64,000 nt of DNA from Plantactinospora mayteni. GTDB lineage: Bacteria > Actinomycetota > Actinomycetes > Mycobacteriales > Micromonosporaceae. A program made the position numbers and the translations under genes. Under the pieces are notes generated by a model. That model worked only from the letters and a program-made list of their open reading frames with translations, did no database searches and was not told the DNA's origin. Below are positions 1 to 8,896 of this stretch, one piece after another (positions within the stretch are counted from its first letter, which is position 1; the number at the start of each line of letters is the position of its first letter). Location: assembly GCF_016862935.1 (NCBI RefSeq), contig NZ_BONX01000003.1:62001-126000 (forward strand), in the 5' to 3' direction.

Positions 1-837
1 GAGCGACCGGACTGGGTGCTGGTCTACGGGGACACCAACTCGACCCTCGCCGGTGCGCTCAGCGCGGTGAAGCTGCACCTGCCGGTGGCGCACCTGGAGG
101 CCGGACTGCGGTCGTTCAACCGGGTGATGCCGGAGGAGCACAACCGGGTGCTCACCGACCACGCCGCCGACCTGCTGCTCGCGCCGACCGAGGAGGCGAT
201 GCGGCACCTGGCCGCCGAGGGGTTGGCCGAGCGCTCGATCCTGGTCGGCGACGTCATGGTCGATGTCTGCCAGAGTGTCCGCGACTCGATACTCTCCGGG
301 GAGCAGCGTCCGGCCGCGCTGCCGGACGGCATCGACGCCCGCCACCCGTACCTGCTCGCCACCGTGCACCGCGCCGAGAACACCGACGATCCCGCGCGCC
401 TCGCCACGCTGGTGGACGCGCTGGCCACCCTGCCACTGCCGGTGGCCCTGCTCGCCCACCCGCGACTCGTCGCGCGCGCCGACGAATACGGCGTGAAGCT
501 GGCCCGGGGCGCGATCCGGATCGGGCGCCCCCTGCCGTACGCGGACATGGTGAGCGTGGTCCTCGGCTCGGCGGGAGTCGTCACCGACTCGGGTGGCCTT
601 CAGAAGGAGGCCTACCTGCTCGGTCGCCCGTGCACCACGCTGCGCCCGGAGACCGAGTGGCCGGAGACCCTCGACGGGGACTGGAACCGACTCGTCCCGC
701 ATCCGCTGGAGCTGCCGTCCGACGCCTGGGTGGAGATCGCCACCCGCCCCATGCCCACCGCCGCCCGCAACGCGCCGTACGGCGACGGGCAGGCGGCCCG
801 GCGGGTGGTGGAGGCACTCACCGGCACGCCGATCTGA
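1..837 (+). CDS. wecB: UDP-N-acetylglucosamine 2-epimerase (non-hydrolysing), 5' end cut by window
   Basis: Cytoplasmic enzyme that interconverts UDP-GlcNAc and UDP-ManNAc, or a related 2,3-diamino sugar nucleotide, for surface polymers. The frame is open from base 1, so roughly the first 100 residues are outside the window; 278 codons remain of a family that is usually about 370-390 aa. Family motifs seen in order are GDTNSTLAG, HLEAGLRS, NRVLTD, the nucleotide-binding DSGGLQKEAY and LRPETEWPE. The sugar-nucleotide aminotransferase and dehydrogenase at 7.8-10 kb make a diacetamido-sugar variant (WbpI/WlbD type) possible; sequence alone does not decide this. It heads the plus-strand run into two glycosyltransferases. 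Confidence 0.93.
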   Translation, partial: ERPDWVLVYGDTNSTLAGALSAVKLHLPVAHLEAGLRSFNRVMPEEHNRVLTDHAADLLLAPTEEAMRHLAAEGLAERSILVGDVMVDVCQSVRDSILSGEQRPAALPDGIDARHPYLLATVHRAENTDDPARLATLVDALATLPLPVALLAHPRLVARADEYGVKLARGAIRIGRPLPYADMVSVVLGSAGVVTDSGGLQKEAYLLGRPCTTLRPETEWPETLDGDWNRLVPHPLELPSDAWVEIATRPMPTAARNAPYGDGQAARRVVEALTGTPI

Positions 838-864
838 TCGGCCCAGCACAGGCCCCTCGACCAG

Positions 865-896
865 CCCGTCCCCGGAAAGACCCGTCCCCGGAAAGA
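865..896 (+). repeat. Perfect 16-bp tandem duplication upstream of a glycosyltransferase
   Basis: CCCGTCCCCGGAAAGA occurs twice back to back (865-880 and 881-896), between the epimerase stop and the ATG at 911. Each copy carries a purine-rich GGAAAGA, but the second is 14 nt from the start codon, farther than usual for a ribosome binding site. Probably a simple slippage duplication. Confidence 0.8.
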
Positions 897-910
897 TCGG
901 CAATAGCGCG

Positions 911-2347
911 ATGCCAAACCCGATACCGTCCTCGCTCAGTCAACTGACCCGCGCCGTCCGTTCCCGGCCACGCCGTGGTGCCCGGCCACACGTGATCTAC
1001 CTGGCGATCGGGTTTCCACCCGCGGCGAAGAGTTCGGCGTACCGACTGCGCGAGACCGCCAACCAGTTCTGCGCGATCGGCTGGGACGTCACCGTCATCA
1101 CCATCTGCGAAGAGGCGTGGGAGCGGGAGTACGGGCTGGACCACACCCTCTCCGAGGGGGTCGACCCACGGATCAAGGTGGTCGAGCTGCCGCTCATGCG
1201 CGCGGACCTGGAAACCGACATCCGCAACTTCTCCGAGGCGAGAGCGCTCCGCCCGCGCGAGTGGATCGAGCGGCAGCGCAAACAGGAACTCAAGGTCTTC
1301 CCGGAGCCGGCCTTCGGCGGCTGGCGGTACGCCCTGGAGAAGGCGGTCGTACGGGAACACCGGGCACACGCCGCCGACCTGCTCATGACGACCTGCGCAC
1401 CGTACGTCAACCTCGCCGCGACGTGGCAACTGTGGCAGGAGCACCGGGTGCCGTACGTGGTGGACTTCCGGGACGGCTGGTCGGTCGACGTGATCAGCGG
1501 TGAGACGGCGTTCACCGAGAAGTCCCCCGCCGGTCAGTGGGAGAAACGGGTACTCGAACAGGCCCAGGCGGTCTGGTGCGTCAACGAACCGATCGCGCGG
1601 TTCTACCGCGACCGTTATCCGGTGGTGGCCGACCGGGTCCGGGTGGTCCGCAACGGCTTCGACAGCGACTCCATCCCGTCCGTGCCGCACCGGCCGGATC
1701 CCGCCGCCGGACTCACCTTCGGCTACCTGGGCTCGATCAACTTCGCTCCCGCGCTGCTGGACTCGGTGCTCACCGCCTGGCGGATGGCCCGGCGCACGGA
1801 CCCGGTGCTCGCCCGCAGCCGGTTCGAGGTGCGCGGGCACATCGGCGCGGGTGCGCTGCGCGAGGCGAACGCGCACAGCGAACTGCTGGGCGCGGCGGCC
1901 CGGGACGACGTGGAGTTCGGCGGGCCGGTGCCGAAGGCCGAGGTCGTCGACGTCTTCGGGCGTTGGGACGCTCTGGTCCTGATGCTGGTCGGCGGGCAGT
2001 ACGTCACCTCCGGCAAGGTCTACGAGTACGCCGCCAGCGGGCTACCGGTGATGTCGGCCCACGACGTGGACCACGACGCCGTGAACATCCTGTCCGGGCA
2101 TCCACTCTGGACCGGGGCGGTCGGGCTGGACGTGGAGCGGCTCGCGACGGCGTTCTCCGAGGCGGCCAGGCTCGCGCTCGACGCCACGGACGCCGATCGG
2201 GCCGCCGCCCGAGCCCACGCGGAACGCTTCGCCCGAGGCGCCCTGCTCGCCCCCGCCGTCACCGAGGCCGCCCGACTGGCCCTGGGCGCCTCCGCCGCCG
2301 GCACACCGACCATCACCGGACCGACCGGAGGCAGGCAACTTCCATGA
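911..2347 (+). CDS. Glycosyltransferase, GT-B fold (family 4-like)
   Basis: Predicted cytoplasmic transferase of a sugar from a nucleotide donor to a growing surface polysaccharide; 478 aa. ATG 911 gives MPNPIPSS and is the first good start; the open frame extends upstream but overlaps the epimerase. The N-terminal Rossmann-like half begins VIYLAIGFPPAAKSSAYR, where the PP-x-x-SS loop is typical of family-4 enzymes. It continues with YVVDFRDGW and a linker VRVVRNGFD. The C-terminal half contains FGYLGSINFAPALL and the donor-side SGKVYEYAASGLPV. Its stop overlaps the next start (ATGA at 2344-2347), so the two are translationally coupled. Donor and acceptor cannot be read from the sequence. Confidence 0.85.
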   Translation: MPNPIPSSLSQLTRAVRSRPRRGARPHVIYLAIGFPPAAKSSAYRLRETANQFCAIGWDVTVITICEEAWEREYGLDHTLSEGVDPRIKVVELPLMRADLETDIRNFSEARALRPREWIERQRKQELKVFPEPAFGGWRYALEKAVVREHRAHAADLLMTTCAPYVNLAATWQLWQEHRVPYVVDFRDGWSVDVISGETAFTEKSPAGQWEKRVLEQAQAVWCVNEPIARFYRDRYPVVADRVRVVRNGFDSDSIPSVPHRPDPAAGLTFGYLGSINFAPALLDSVLTAWRMARRTDPVLARSRFEVRGHIGAGALREANAHSELLGAAARDDVEFGGPVPKAEVVDVFGRWDALVLMLVGGQYVTSGKVYEYAASGLPVMSAHDVDHDAVNILSGHPLWTGAVGLDVERLATAFSEAARLALDATDADRAAARAHAERFARGALLAPAVTEAARLALGASAAGTPTITGPTGGRQLP

Positions 2348-4479
2348 TCAACGTGCTCATCGTCGCGGGCACGGCACCACGGCAGGATTCGGTGCTGGCC
2401 GACGCCCTGGAGCGATTCCGGCGGGAGGGCGTACGGGTCCGGCTGATCGTCGACTTCGACCTGAGCCGGATCTCGCTCGACCCGGCCCTGGCCGAGCTGC
2501 GTGGACTCCGGGAGACCGAGCCGGACGACCGGCTGCGCCGGGCCATGGGTGGAATCGAAGGCTCTCGCGCGGTCTGGGTGCGGGCCTGGCACGACCGGGT
2601 GGTCCGGCAGTGGGTCCACGAGGCCGACGTGCTGGTGTCGATGGACATGATGGCCGTGTACGCGGTGTGGGAGATGGGGCACCGGCGGCCCGACGCGGAC
2701 GCCTGTCACGGGGTGGGCCCGGCCGCCAGAGCGGTACAGGCCCGGCTCGCGGGGGTGCCCCGGCCAAAGCGTGGCCTGCGGGACACGGTCGCGACCCGGA
2801 CCGGCATCGTCGTACGCGGCACCCGGCGGAACGCGACGAGCCGGGCCCGCCGGGCCATGCGGATCGGGATGGCTCCGGCCGTGATGCGCAGCGGCGCCGG
2901 GGCCTGGTTCTGGCGCACCGCAGTAGCGGCACCGGCCCTGCCCGACCGGATCCGGACCGCTGTCGCATACCGGGTGCACCAGCGCACGGTGGAGGCGGAC
3001 CGGCCCCAGCAGGCGGCTGCCGCCTCGGCCGCGGCTGCCGCCAGGCTCGAAGACCCCCGGGCCCGGGCCACCCTGCTGAACCGGGAGGCCAGTTGGGAAC
3101 TGGCAATCGGTCACGTCCCGGTCTGCCTCCGCGAGGCGGTCGCCGCCGAGCTGGCCGTCGCCGACGAGATGCTCCGCAAGAAGAGCACCCTGAAGGCGGC
3201 CCACGCGGCCCACCGGGCGATGAAGCTGCTGTTCCACCGGGTGGTGCACTTCGAGCAGCCGACGTCCCCGCTCGCCGAAAACCCCGCGGAGTTCCTGGCG
3301 CCGCTCTGGGACAGCGCCACCGGCCGTGCCCTCGCCGCGGCACAGGGCCGGGCGCAGGCCGCCGCGACTCCGCCGACGGACCGGCCACTACATCTGCTGA
3401 TCCTGACGAACGGCGCCGGACATCCCGCCGGAGCGCTCCGGCAGCGGTACGACGGCCGTCCCGACGTACACGTCCGGTACGTCGACCTCGGCGAGGATGT
3501 CGGAGACGGGCCGTTCAGGACCGACCCGGCGGCGCAGCTCGGTCACCTGCTCGCCGGCTCCAGCGAGTACGGCAACCGGGTACGCGAGTGGTTGCGGCCC
3601 CATCTGGAGTGGGCCGACATCGCGGTCGCGGACCGCGCCGAGGCGGCTGCCGCCATGACGCTGGTCGACCCGGGCGATACCCGGATCGTGGTCTGCCTGC
3701 CCGACTTCGAGCTGCTCGGCCCCTGGCCGCAGCTCACCGACTTCTCCAGGGTGGACGAGCTGGTCCTCTCCTCGACCGACCTGCTGGACCTGGCCACCAC
3801 GATGCTGCCACGGCTGCGTGCCGACCAGGCACCGGAGCTGTCGGTCGTCGGCGACGCGCCGGACCTGCGGGCCCACCAGCGCCCGAAGGACCCCGCCGCC
3901 CGTTACACCCTCGGGTTGCTGGGCACGAACTCGGTCGACGCCCGCTGGGCCGTCGAGGTGCTCCGCCGGCTCCGGGCCACCGACCCGCGCTACCGGCTGT
4001 TCGTCGGCGGCGACGACCTGACTCCACCACCGGGCGCCTCGGTCCGGCGCTACCACGAGGAGATCCTGGCTGAGCTGGCGGAGCTGGAACGGTCCGGGGC
4101 GGTGACCCGGGTCGAACAGGTGGCGGACGTGCCGGAGGCGTTGACCGGGATCGGCGTGATCCTGGGCAGCCCGGTCCGGGAGACCTTCCACCACGCACAT
4201 ATCGAGGGTGCGGCCAGCGGCGCCACACCGATACTCCGCAACTGGCCGATCCTCTCCGGCACGGCGCGGGGAGTCCGGACGCTCGTCCCGGCGGAGTGGG
4301 TGGCCGACACCCCGGAGCAGGCGGTCCGGAGGATCCTCGACCTGACGGCCACCGAGCAGAGCTGGCGGGACAACGGTGCCGCCGCCGCAGCGGAGGCCCT
4401 GGCCACCTGGGGCGGGGATGCCTCCGGACGGCAGTTCGACGAGCTGCTCCGGATCCCGCTCGCCGATCCGGTCGGCTAG
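2344..4479 (+). CDS. Large glycosyltransferase-like protein of the polysaccharide locus
   Basis: A 711-aa soluble protein coupled by ATGA overlap to the preceding glycosyltransferase. I recognise two parts. The N-terminal part starts MINVLIVAGTAPRQDS and runs into a basic, alanine/arginine-rich middle (about 150-270). The C-terminal half (about 350-710) looks like the nucleotide-binding half of a GT-B enzyme: YTLGLLGTNSVDARW, RYRLFVGGDD, and HIEGAASGATPILRNW at the place where family-4 enzymes have the E-x7-E donor motif. No membrane segments or signal peptide are visible. A role in polymer assembly is inferred from position and fold; the acceptor is unknown. It ends at a convergent terminator hairpin. 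Confidence 0.7.
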   Translation: MINVLIVAGTAPRQDSVLADALERFRREGVRVRLIVDFDLSRISLDPALAELRGLRETEPDDRLRRAMGGIEGSRAVWVRAWHDRVVRQWVHEADVLVSMDMMAVYAVWEMGHRRPDADACHGVGPAARAVQARLAGVPRPKRGLRDTVATRTGIVVRGTRRNATSRARRAMRIGMAPAVMRSGAGAWFWRTAVAAPALPDRIRTAVAYRVHQRTVEADRPQQAAAASAAAAARLEDPRARATLLNREASWELAIGHVPVCLREAVAAELAVADEMLRKKSTLKAAHAAHRAMKLLFHRVVHFEQPTSPLAENPAEFLAPLWDSATGRALAAAQGRAQAAATPPTDRPLHLLILTNGAGHPAGALRQRYDGRPDVHVRYVDLGEDVGDGPFRTDPAAQLGHLLAGSSEYGNRVREWLRPHLEWADIAVADRAEAAAAMTLVDPGDTRIVVCLPDFELLGPWPQLTDFSRVDELVLSSTDLLDLATTMLPRLRADQAPELSVVGDAPDLRAHQRPKDPAARYTLGLLGTNSVDARWAVEVLRRLRATDPRYRLFVGGDDLTPPPGASVRRYHEEILAELAELERSGAVTRVEQVADVPEALTGIGVILGSPVRETFHHAHIEGAASGATPILRNWPILSGTARGVRTLVPAEWVADTPEQAVRRILDLTATEQSWRDNGAAAAAEALATWGGDASGRQFDELLRIPLADPVG

Positions 4480-4492
4480 CCAGTCGGTCGTC

Positions 4493-4522
4493 GCGGCGGC
4501 CGGTCGGACGACCGGCCGCCGC
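4493..4522. terminator. Bidirectional terminator hairpin between convergent genes
   Basis: Perfect 13-bp GC stem, GCGGCGGCCGGTC at 4493-4505 and its complement at 4510-4522, with a GGAC loop. It lies between the stop codons of the plus-strand gene (4479) and the minus-strand gene (4532). There is no U-tract, as is common in actinobacteria. Confidence 0.6.
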
Positions 4523-4531
4523 CGCCCGCCG

Positions 4532-6040
4532 TTACCCGCTCGCCTTCGACGGCTGGCGCACGATCCGGTCGAACAGGTTCCGCGTGGCGACCTGCACCTT
4601 CTGGTTGACGAAACCCCGCCGGTTGAGCGCCAGCGTCCAGTGCAGCGTCGCCGCGTCGAAGATCACGGCACCCTGCGAGGTCTCGTAGAGATGGGTGTTC
4701 TGTTCGAGCCAGAAACCGTTCCGCTGCGGGTACGGGGACGCGGAGAGCACGGTGGCGTCGACCCCGGTCGGCACCGGCATCGCCGGGTCGAACCCATCGG
4801 CCTCACCGCCGACCAGCCGTGGGAGCAGATCGCCGTCGGCCACCTTGCAACCGCCCCAGAACCAGTGGTCGGCGCCACGCACCACGAGTGGTTGCGGGGC
4901 TGCGATGATGCCGTTGTATTGCACCCCGAGTAGCCGCTGCTCGGCGTCCTCACCCCCCGGGCGGACGTCGCGCCACTTGGTGGTGCAGACCCGGCCGTCG
5001 AGCCCAGGTTCTGGATCCGGATCGGTCTTGTAGCAGGTGACGACCCGGTTCGCCCGGCCGTCACTCGACTGGCCCAGCCGAATCTGCCAGTACACGTTGT
5101 TGGCAGCCAGGAAGGCCAGGCTCACTCCCTGGTCCACGGCCCTTTCGGTCGCCCGCCGCATCTCCGCCGTCCAGTACTCGTCGTGACCGCAGAAGACCAG
5201 TCCCCGGTAGCGTCCCGGGTCGAGCCGACCGGTGTGCAGGTCCATGGTCGACGCGTACGTGACGTCGTAACCGAGCCGTTCGACCCACTGCACGAAGTCG
5301 TGGTCGCGGTCGAACTGCTTCGGCCAGCCGATCCCTGAATACGGACGGTCGAAGGAGACCCGGACGGCCCGGGACTCGTAGCTCATCGGCACACCCGGCG
5401 CGGGGTAGCCGTAGTAGAGGCTCTTGCCCCGACGCCCGTCCCGGGGCCACAGGTTGTATGCCTGGTACGTCGAGAACGGCATCACGACGCAGAGCTGCGC
5501 GAGGTGCCGATCGTCGCGTACCACGAACGGCGTGTACCCGGTCTGCCCGTCCGCGCCGACGAAGGCCGCGAGATACACCCCGGAGAGCCAGTCGGCGGGC
5601 ACGGACAGGCTCCAGGTCACCGGCCAGTGACACTCGATGGTCCCGGTCACGGGGTCGGCGGGTGGCACGGAGCGGACCTCGCCGGGCAGCGGCTCGGTGG
5701 TGAGCATCAGCCGGGCCCCGTCGCCGGCATACCAGCCGAGCCGGTAGATCGCGATGGTGAGGCGCTGGGGCGAGCCGACCGCGACGTGGAAGTCGATCTT
5801 CCCGCCGTGCGGGACGCTGGTCGCCGAGGCGTACCCCTGGATCTGCGGTGCCGGGTCGTCGGCGTCGCGGGGGCCCTCGCCCGCGGGCCGCCAGGCGGTC
5901 GTGCCGGGCAGCTTGTTCTCGGGCTTCACCACCTCGCCCCGGTATGTCAGCAGCAATGCGGCCTCGGCAGACGTCAACGTGCCCAACGGCAGGGCAGCGG
6001 TGAGGAGGCCGAGGGCAGCTCGGCGGGAAAAACGGCGCAC
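4532..6040 (-). CDS. Tat-exported N,N-dimethylformamidase large-subunit-like protein
   Basis: A 502-aa exported protein starting at GTG 6040, the first in-frame start. The N terminus MRRFSRRAALGLLTAALPLG is a twin-arginine signal ending near SAEA. The body matches the domain of the N,N-dimethylformamidase beta subunit: GRRGKSLYYGYPAPGVPMSY, the glutamine-amidotransferase-like LVFCGHDEYWTAEMR and LAANNVYWQIR. Many actinobacterial homologues sit in polysaccharide loci and have no proven amide substrate, so amide hydrolysis is unproven. It is last in the minus-strand group 10002 to 4532, 87 nt after a glycosyltransferase. A role in modifying a surface glycan outside the cell is inference. Confidence 0.75.
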   Translation of the reverse strand: MRRFSRRAALGLLTAALPLGTLTSAEAALLLTYRGEVVKPENKLPGTTAWRPAGEGPRDADDPAPQIQGYASATSVPHGGKIDFHVAVGSPQRLTIAIYRLGWYAGDGARLMLTTEPLPGEVRSVPPADPVTGTIECHWPVTWSLSVPADWLSGVYLAAFVGADGQTGYTPFVVRDDRHLAQLCVVMPFSTYQAYNLWPRDGRRGKSLYYGYPAPGVPMSYESRAVRVSFDRPYSGIGWPKQFDRDHDFVQWVERLGYDVTYASTMDLHTGRLDPGRYRGLVFCGHDEYWTAEMRRATERAVDQGVSLAFLAANNVYWQIRLGQSSDGRANRVVTCYKTDPDPEPGLDGRVCTTKWRDVRPGGEDAEQRLLGVQYNGIIAAPQPLVVRGADHWFWGGCKVADGDLLPRLVGGEADGFDPAMPVPTGVDATVLSASPYPQRNGFWLEQNTHLYETSQGAVIFDAATLHWTLALNRRGFVNQKVQVATRNLFDRIVRQPSKASG

Positions 6041-6127
6041 GTGTCCTCATTGGAGTCAGCAGGAATGCCAACGGTGGACCGTGGCGAGCCCGTATCTTAA
6101 GCGCCCTCCGCCATCCTGTGGGGGCAG

Positions 6128-7738
6128 TCAGGAAGCCGCTACCACCTCCAGCGGTGTCGGCGCCCTGACCACCGGAGCGACGTCGGGCCGCAACCGTCGG
6201 TACACGCCGTCGAGCACCTCCGCCTGCGCCTCCCAGGTCCAGTTCTCGAGCAGGCCCGGCCGGTCGTACGCGGCTCGGTAGCGGTCGGGATCGGCGAGTA
6301 CGGTCCGGACCGCCCGCAGGTAGTCGGCGAGGTCACCGGCCCGGAACACCTCGCCCTGCCCGGTGGAGCGGGTGGTCTCCGCCATGGTGCGGACGTCGCT
6401 GCACACGATCGGCAGCCGGGCGTGCGAGTACTCGAGGAACTTCGTGATCAGCGCGAGTTCGTGGTTCGGCTTGTGCAGGATCGGGATGACCCCGGCGTTC
6501 GCCGTCGCCAGGAACGCGGAGACCTGCCAGTGCGGCACGTACGGCAGCAGGTGCACCCGGTCGCCGACGCCGAGTTCCACGGCTCGGGCATGCAACGCCT
6601 CCGACGGGGCGTTGTTGGCGCTCGGATGCAGGGTGACAAGTGCGATGTGCGCGTCGGACAGCTCGCGCAGCGCCTCGACCATCAGGTCCACGCCCCGCGA
6701 CGGGTTCACCCCGCCGCAGTAGACCAGCAGCGGCGTCTCCCGCCCGATCCCGCACATCGCGCGGAGATCGGGCACCGGCTGGTCGGCCGGGCCCTCGGCG
6801 GACGAGCCGGACGGGGCGTTGAGCACCACCTCCGGGCGCTCCGGCAGCTTGTGCACCTGCTGGAGCAACTCGGCCAGGGTGGCGGAGACGGTGACCACGG
6901 CGTCGGCCTGTGGGGCGTACTCGGCGGTGTAGGCGATCTGGGCGGGAAGCCAGCGTGGGTTGTCCGCCCGGCCGGTCACCCCGGCGACGTACTCGTGCGC
7001 GTCCCAGACGACCTTGACGTCGCGTCCCCGGGCCCGGGCCCGCTGTGCGGCCCGGACGCCGACACCGACCATCCGGAAGTCGTTGGCGTGGATGATGTCG
7101 GGTTTCAGCGAGTCGACCACCGGCCCGAACCCGAGTTCGAAGTCCCACAGCCCCGGGTCCAGCCGCCGCCAGCTCCGGTTACCCATCGTGCGTTGCCAGA
7201 AGCCCATCGACAGCCGGGTGAGCAGGGTCTTCGGATCCTGCTGGCCCTGGCGGAGCCGGTGCAGTTCGCCGCCCCGGAACCTCGCCCACCGGGCGAGGAA
7301 CTTGCCGACGACCCGGGACGGCAGCAGCAGCAGGTTGCCGAGCAGGTATCCGGCCTGCCCGCCACCGGACCGCCGGGCCGCCGCCAGCACCGCCCGCCGC
7401 TGTTGGATGTCCCGCTGCCATGCCTTGATGGCGTTGATCCGCTGCGCCGAGTAGCGGCCGGGTCGGTAGGCCAGCGGGCGGCGCGGCGACCGCCGGTGGT
7501 TCATGGGGTGCTGCCCCAGCGGTCGCGGCACCGTGACCAGCCGGACCGCCGCCTCCCCGATGGTCCAGGTCTGCTGCGGTGACGAGTTGCTGTAGATCCC
7601 GACCAGGGTGACGTCCCAGCCCGCCGCCGCGGCGGACCGGGCCTGCTTCTGTACGCGGGAGTCACCCTGCACACCGTTGTCGACGAGCATCACCACGCGC
7701 CCACGCCCGGGCGGTGGCGCGCTGCCCTCGTTGTTCAT
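6128..7738 (-). CDS. Glycosyltransferase family 4-like protein
   Basis: A 536-aa GT-B enzyme. ATG 7738 is preceded by GGAAGGG six bases upstream. The N-terminal domain has VVMLVDNGVQGDSRVQKQARSA, the usual opening of family-4 transferases that act on surface polymers, then DIIHANDFRMVGVG and VVWDAHEYVAGV. The C-terminal donor-binding domain has LVYCGGVNPSRGVDLMVEAL, VHLLPYVPHW and LALITKFLEYSHARLPIV, with E in the ITKFLE position expected to contact the nucleotide sugar. It follows the Gfo/Idh dehydrogenase by 22 nt and is likely in its operon. Sugar donor is unknown; the linked amino-sugar enzymes suggest a diamino sugar. Confidence 0.88.
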   Translation of the reverse strand: MNNEGSAPPPGRGRVVMLVDNGVQGDSRVQKQARSAAAAGWDVTLVGIYSNSSPQQTWTIGEAAVRLVTVPRPLGQHPMNHRRSPRRPLAYRPGRYSAQRINAIKAWQRDIQQRRAVLAAARRSGGGQAGYLLGNLLLLPSRVVGKFLARWARFRGGELHRLRQGQQDPKTLLTRLSMGFWQRTMGNRSWRRLDPGLWDFELGFGPVVDSLKPDIIHANDFRMVGVGVRAAQRARARGRDVKVVWDAHEYVAGVTGRADNPRWLPAQIAYTAEYAPQADAVVTVSATLAELLQQVHKLPERPEVVLNAPSGSSAEGPADQPVPDLRAMCGIGRETPLLVYCGGVNPSRGVDLMVEALRELSDAHIALVTLHPSANNAPSEALHARAVELGVGDRVHLLPYVPHWQVSAFLATANAGVIPILHKPNHELALITKFLEYSHARLPIVCSDVRTMAETTRSTGQGEVFRAGDLADYLRAVRTVLADPDRYRAAYDRPGLLENWTWEAQAEVLDGVYRRLRPDVAPVVRAPTPLEVVAAS

Positions 7739-7760
7739 GTAAGCCCTTCCCGACGGTCGG

Positions 7761-8816
7761 TCAGACGGAAGCAGGAACGTCCACAGTAGACGCGCTGGCG
7801 CTGGTCGACGCCGACGGCGCCACGGATACTGTCACGCCCGCCGTGGCCGACTCCAACAGTCCGGCGGCGACGTGCACCGTACGGAGACCCTGGCGCAGCG
7901 TCACGATGTCGCTCTCCTTGCCCTCCACGGCATCCCGGAACCGCTCGTGCTCCACCAGCAGCGGCTCACGCTTCGGGATGGCGTACCGGACCATGTCGCC
8001 CTCGGCGACGCCGCGGAACGCCCGCAGCGCCTCCCACTCGGTGTCGATGGCGCCGTTGGCGTAGAAGGTCAGGTCGGCGGTGAGCGTGTCCGCGACGAAG
8101 CAGCCCCGGTCACCGGTGATCACCGTCGACCGCTCCTTGAGCGGGCTCAGCCAGTTCACCAGGTGGTTCACCATGGTGCCGTTGGCGAGTTGGCCGACGG
8201 CGGCCACCATGTCCTCGTGCAGCCGCCCGCTGCGCGACACCGTACGGGCCGACACCGAGGTGTATTCCTGGCCGGTGACCCAGCTCGTCAGGTCGATGTC
8301 GTGGGTGGCCAGGTCCATCACCACGCCGACGTCGGCGATCCGGTGCGGGAACGGGCCCTGCCGGCGGGTGACCACCTGGAAGACCTCGCCCAGCTCCCCC
8401 GCCTCCAGCCGGAGCCGCAGGTTCTGCAACGCCGGGTTGTACCGCTCGATGTGCCCGACGCCGGCCACCAGGCCAGCCGCCTCGAACGCCTCGACCAGTC
8501 GGGTGGCCGCGTCGACCGACTGGGCCAGCGGCTTCTCGATCAGGGCGCTGACGCCGTTGGCCGCCAGCTCCAGGCCGACCGGCTCGTGCAGCGCGGTCGG
8601 GCAGGCCACCACCGCATAGTCGATCTTCATGTCGATCAGCTCGGAGACCGTGGACAGCACCGGCACGCCGAGCGCGCCGGTGGAGTCACCGGCCGGATCG
8701 ACCACGGCGACCAACCGCACACCGTCCAGGTTGGACAGGATCCGGGCATGGTTCCGGCCCATCGCGCCGAGCCCGATCAGCCCGGCCCGCAACGTACCCC
8801 CTCCCTGGTTGCTCAT
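7761..8816 (-). CDS. Gfo/Idh/MocA-family NAD(P)-dependent sugar dehydrogenase
   Basis: A 351-aa oxidoreductase that probably oxidises a nucleotide sugar. ATG 8816 (MSNQGGG) is chosen because it overlaps the stop of a short upstream ORF (ATGA). The Rossmann motif is GLIGLGAMGRNHARIL, the family EKP motif is seen as ALIEKPLAQS, and the catalytic region has DLATHDIDLTSWV, with the His/Asp of the second domain. With the aminotransferase directly upstream it forms the pair known from WlbA/WlbC-type pathways to 2,3-diamino sugars (3-keto formation, then transamination). The expected N-acetyltransferase partner is not seen nearby. The C-terminal tail is rich in Ser/Ala/Val (SASASTVD). Confidence 0.85.
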   Translation of the reverse strand: MSNQGGGTLRAGLIGLGAMGRNHARILSNLDGVRLVAVVDPAGDSTGALGVPVLSTVSELIDMKIDYAVVACPTALHEPVGLELAANGVSALIEKPLAQSVDAATRLVEAFEAAGLVAGVGHIERYNPALQNLRLRLEAGELGEVFQVVTRRQGPFPHRIADVGVVMDLATHDIDLTSWVTGQEYTSVSARTVSRSGRLHEDMVAAVGQLANGTMVNHLVNWLSPLKERSTVITGDRGCFVADTLTADLTFYANGAIDTEWEALRAFRGVAEGDMVRYAIPKREPLLVEHERFRDAVEGKESDIVTLRQGLRTVHVAAGLLESATAGVTVSVAPSASTSASASTVDVPASV

Positions 8817-8896
8817 CGGCCCGCCTCGCTTCGCTCGCCGGCCCGACGAGACACGACCGCACTGTGCCGAATGATTCGCTCGCAACGCTCGCTCAT
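8813..8896 (-). CDS. 27-codon coupling ORF (copy A of an 84-nt intergenic module)
   Basis: A short frame beginning MSERCERIIR and ending GERSEAGR. Its ATG overlaps the aminotransferase stop (ATGA, 8896-8893), and its own TGA overlaps the start of the dehydrogenase (ATGA, 8816-8813). A second module of identical length and 68% DNA identity occupies the same kind of position at 39608-39691. The peptide is basic with repeated E-R-S/E-R-I pieces and has no recognised function. The likely role is to carry ribosomes from one gene to the next. Translation is inferred from the double overlap and length conservation. Confidence 0.6.
   Translation of the reverse strand: MSERCERIIRHSAVVSRRAGERSEAGR

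Noticed and set aside
990-1080. Hidden ACP in the linker of the second synthase (residue numbers)
   Set aside because: Only A-Q-D-S-V-P-type repeats are present; no D/E-S-I/L carrier motif.
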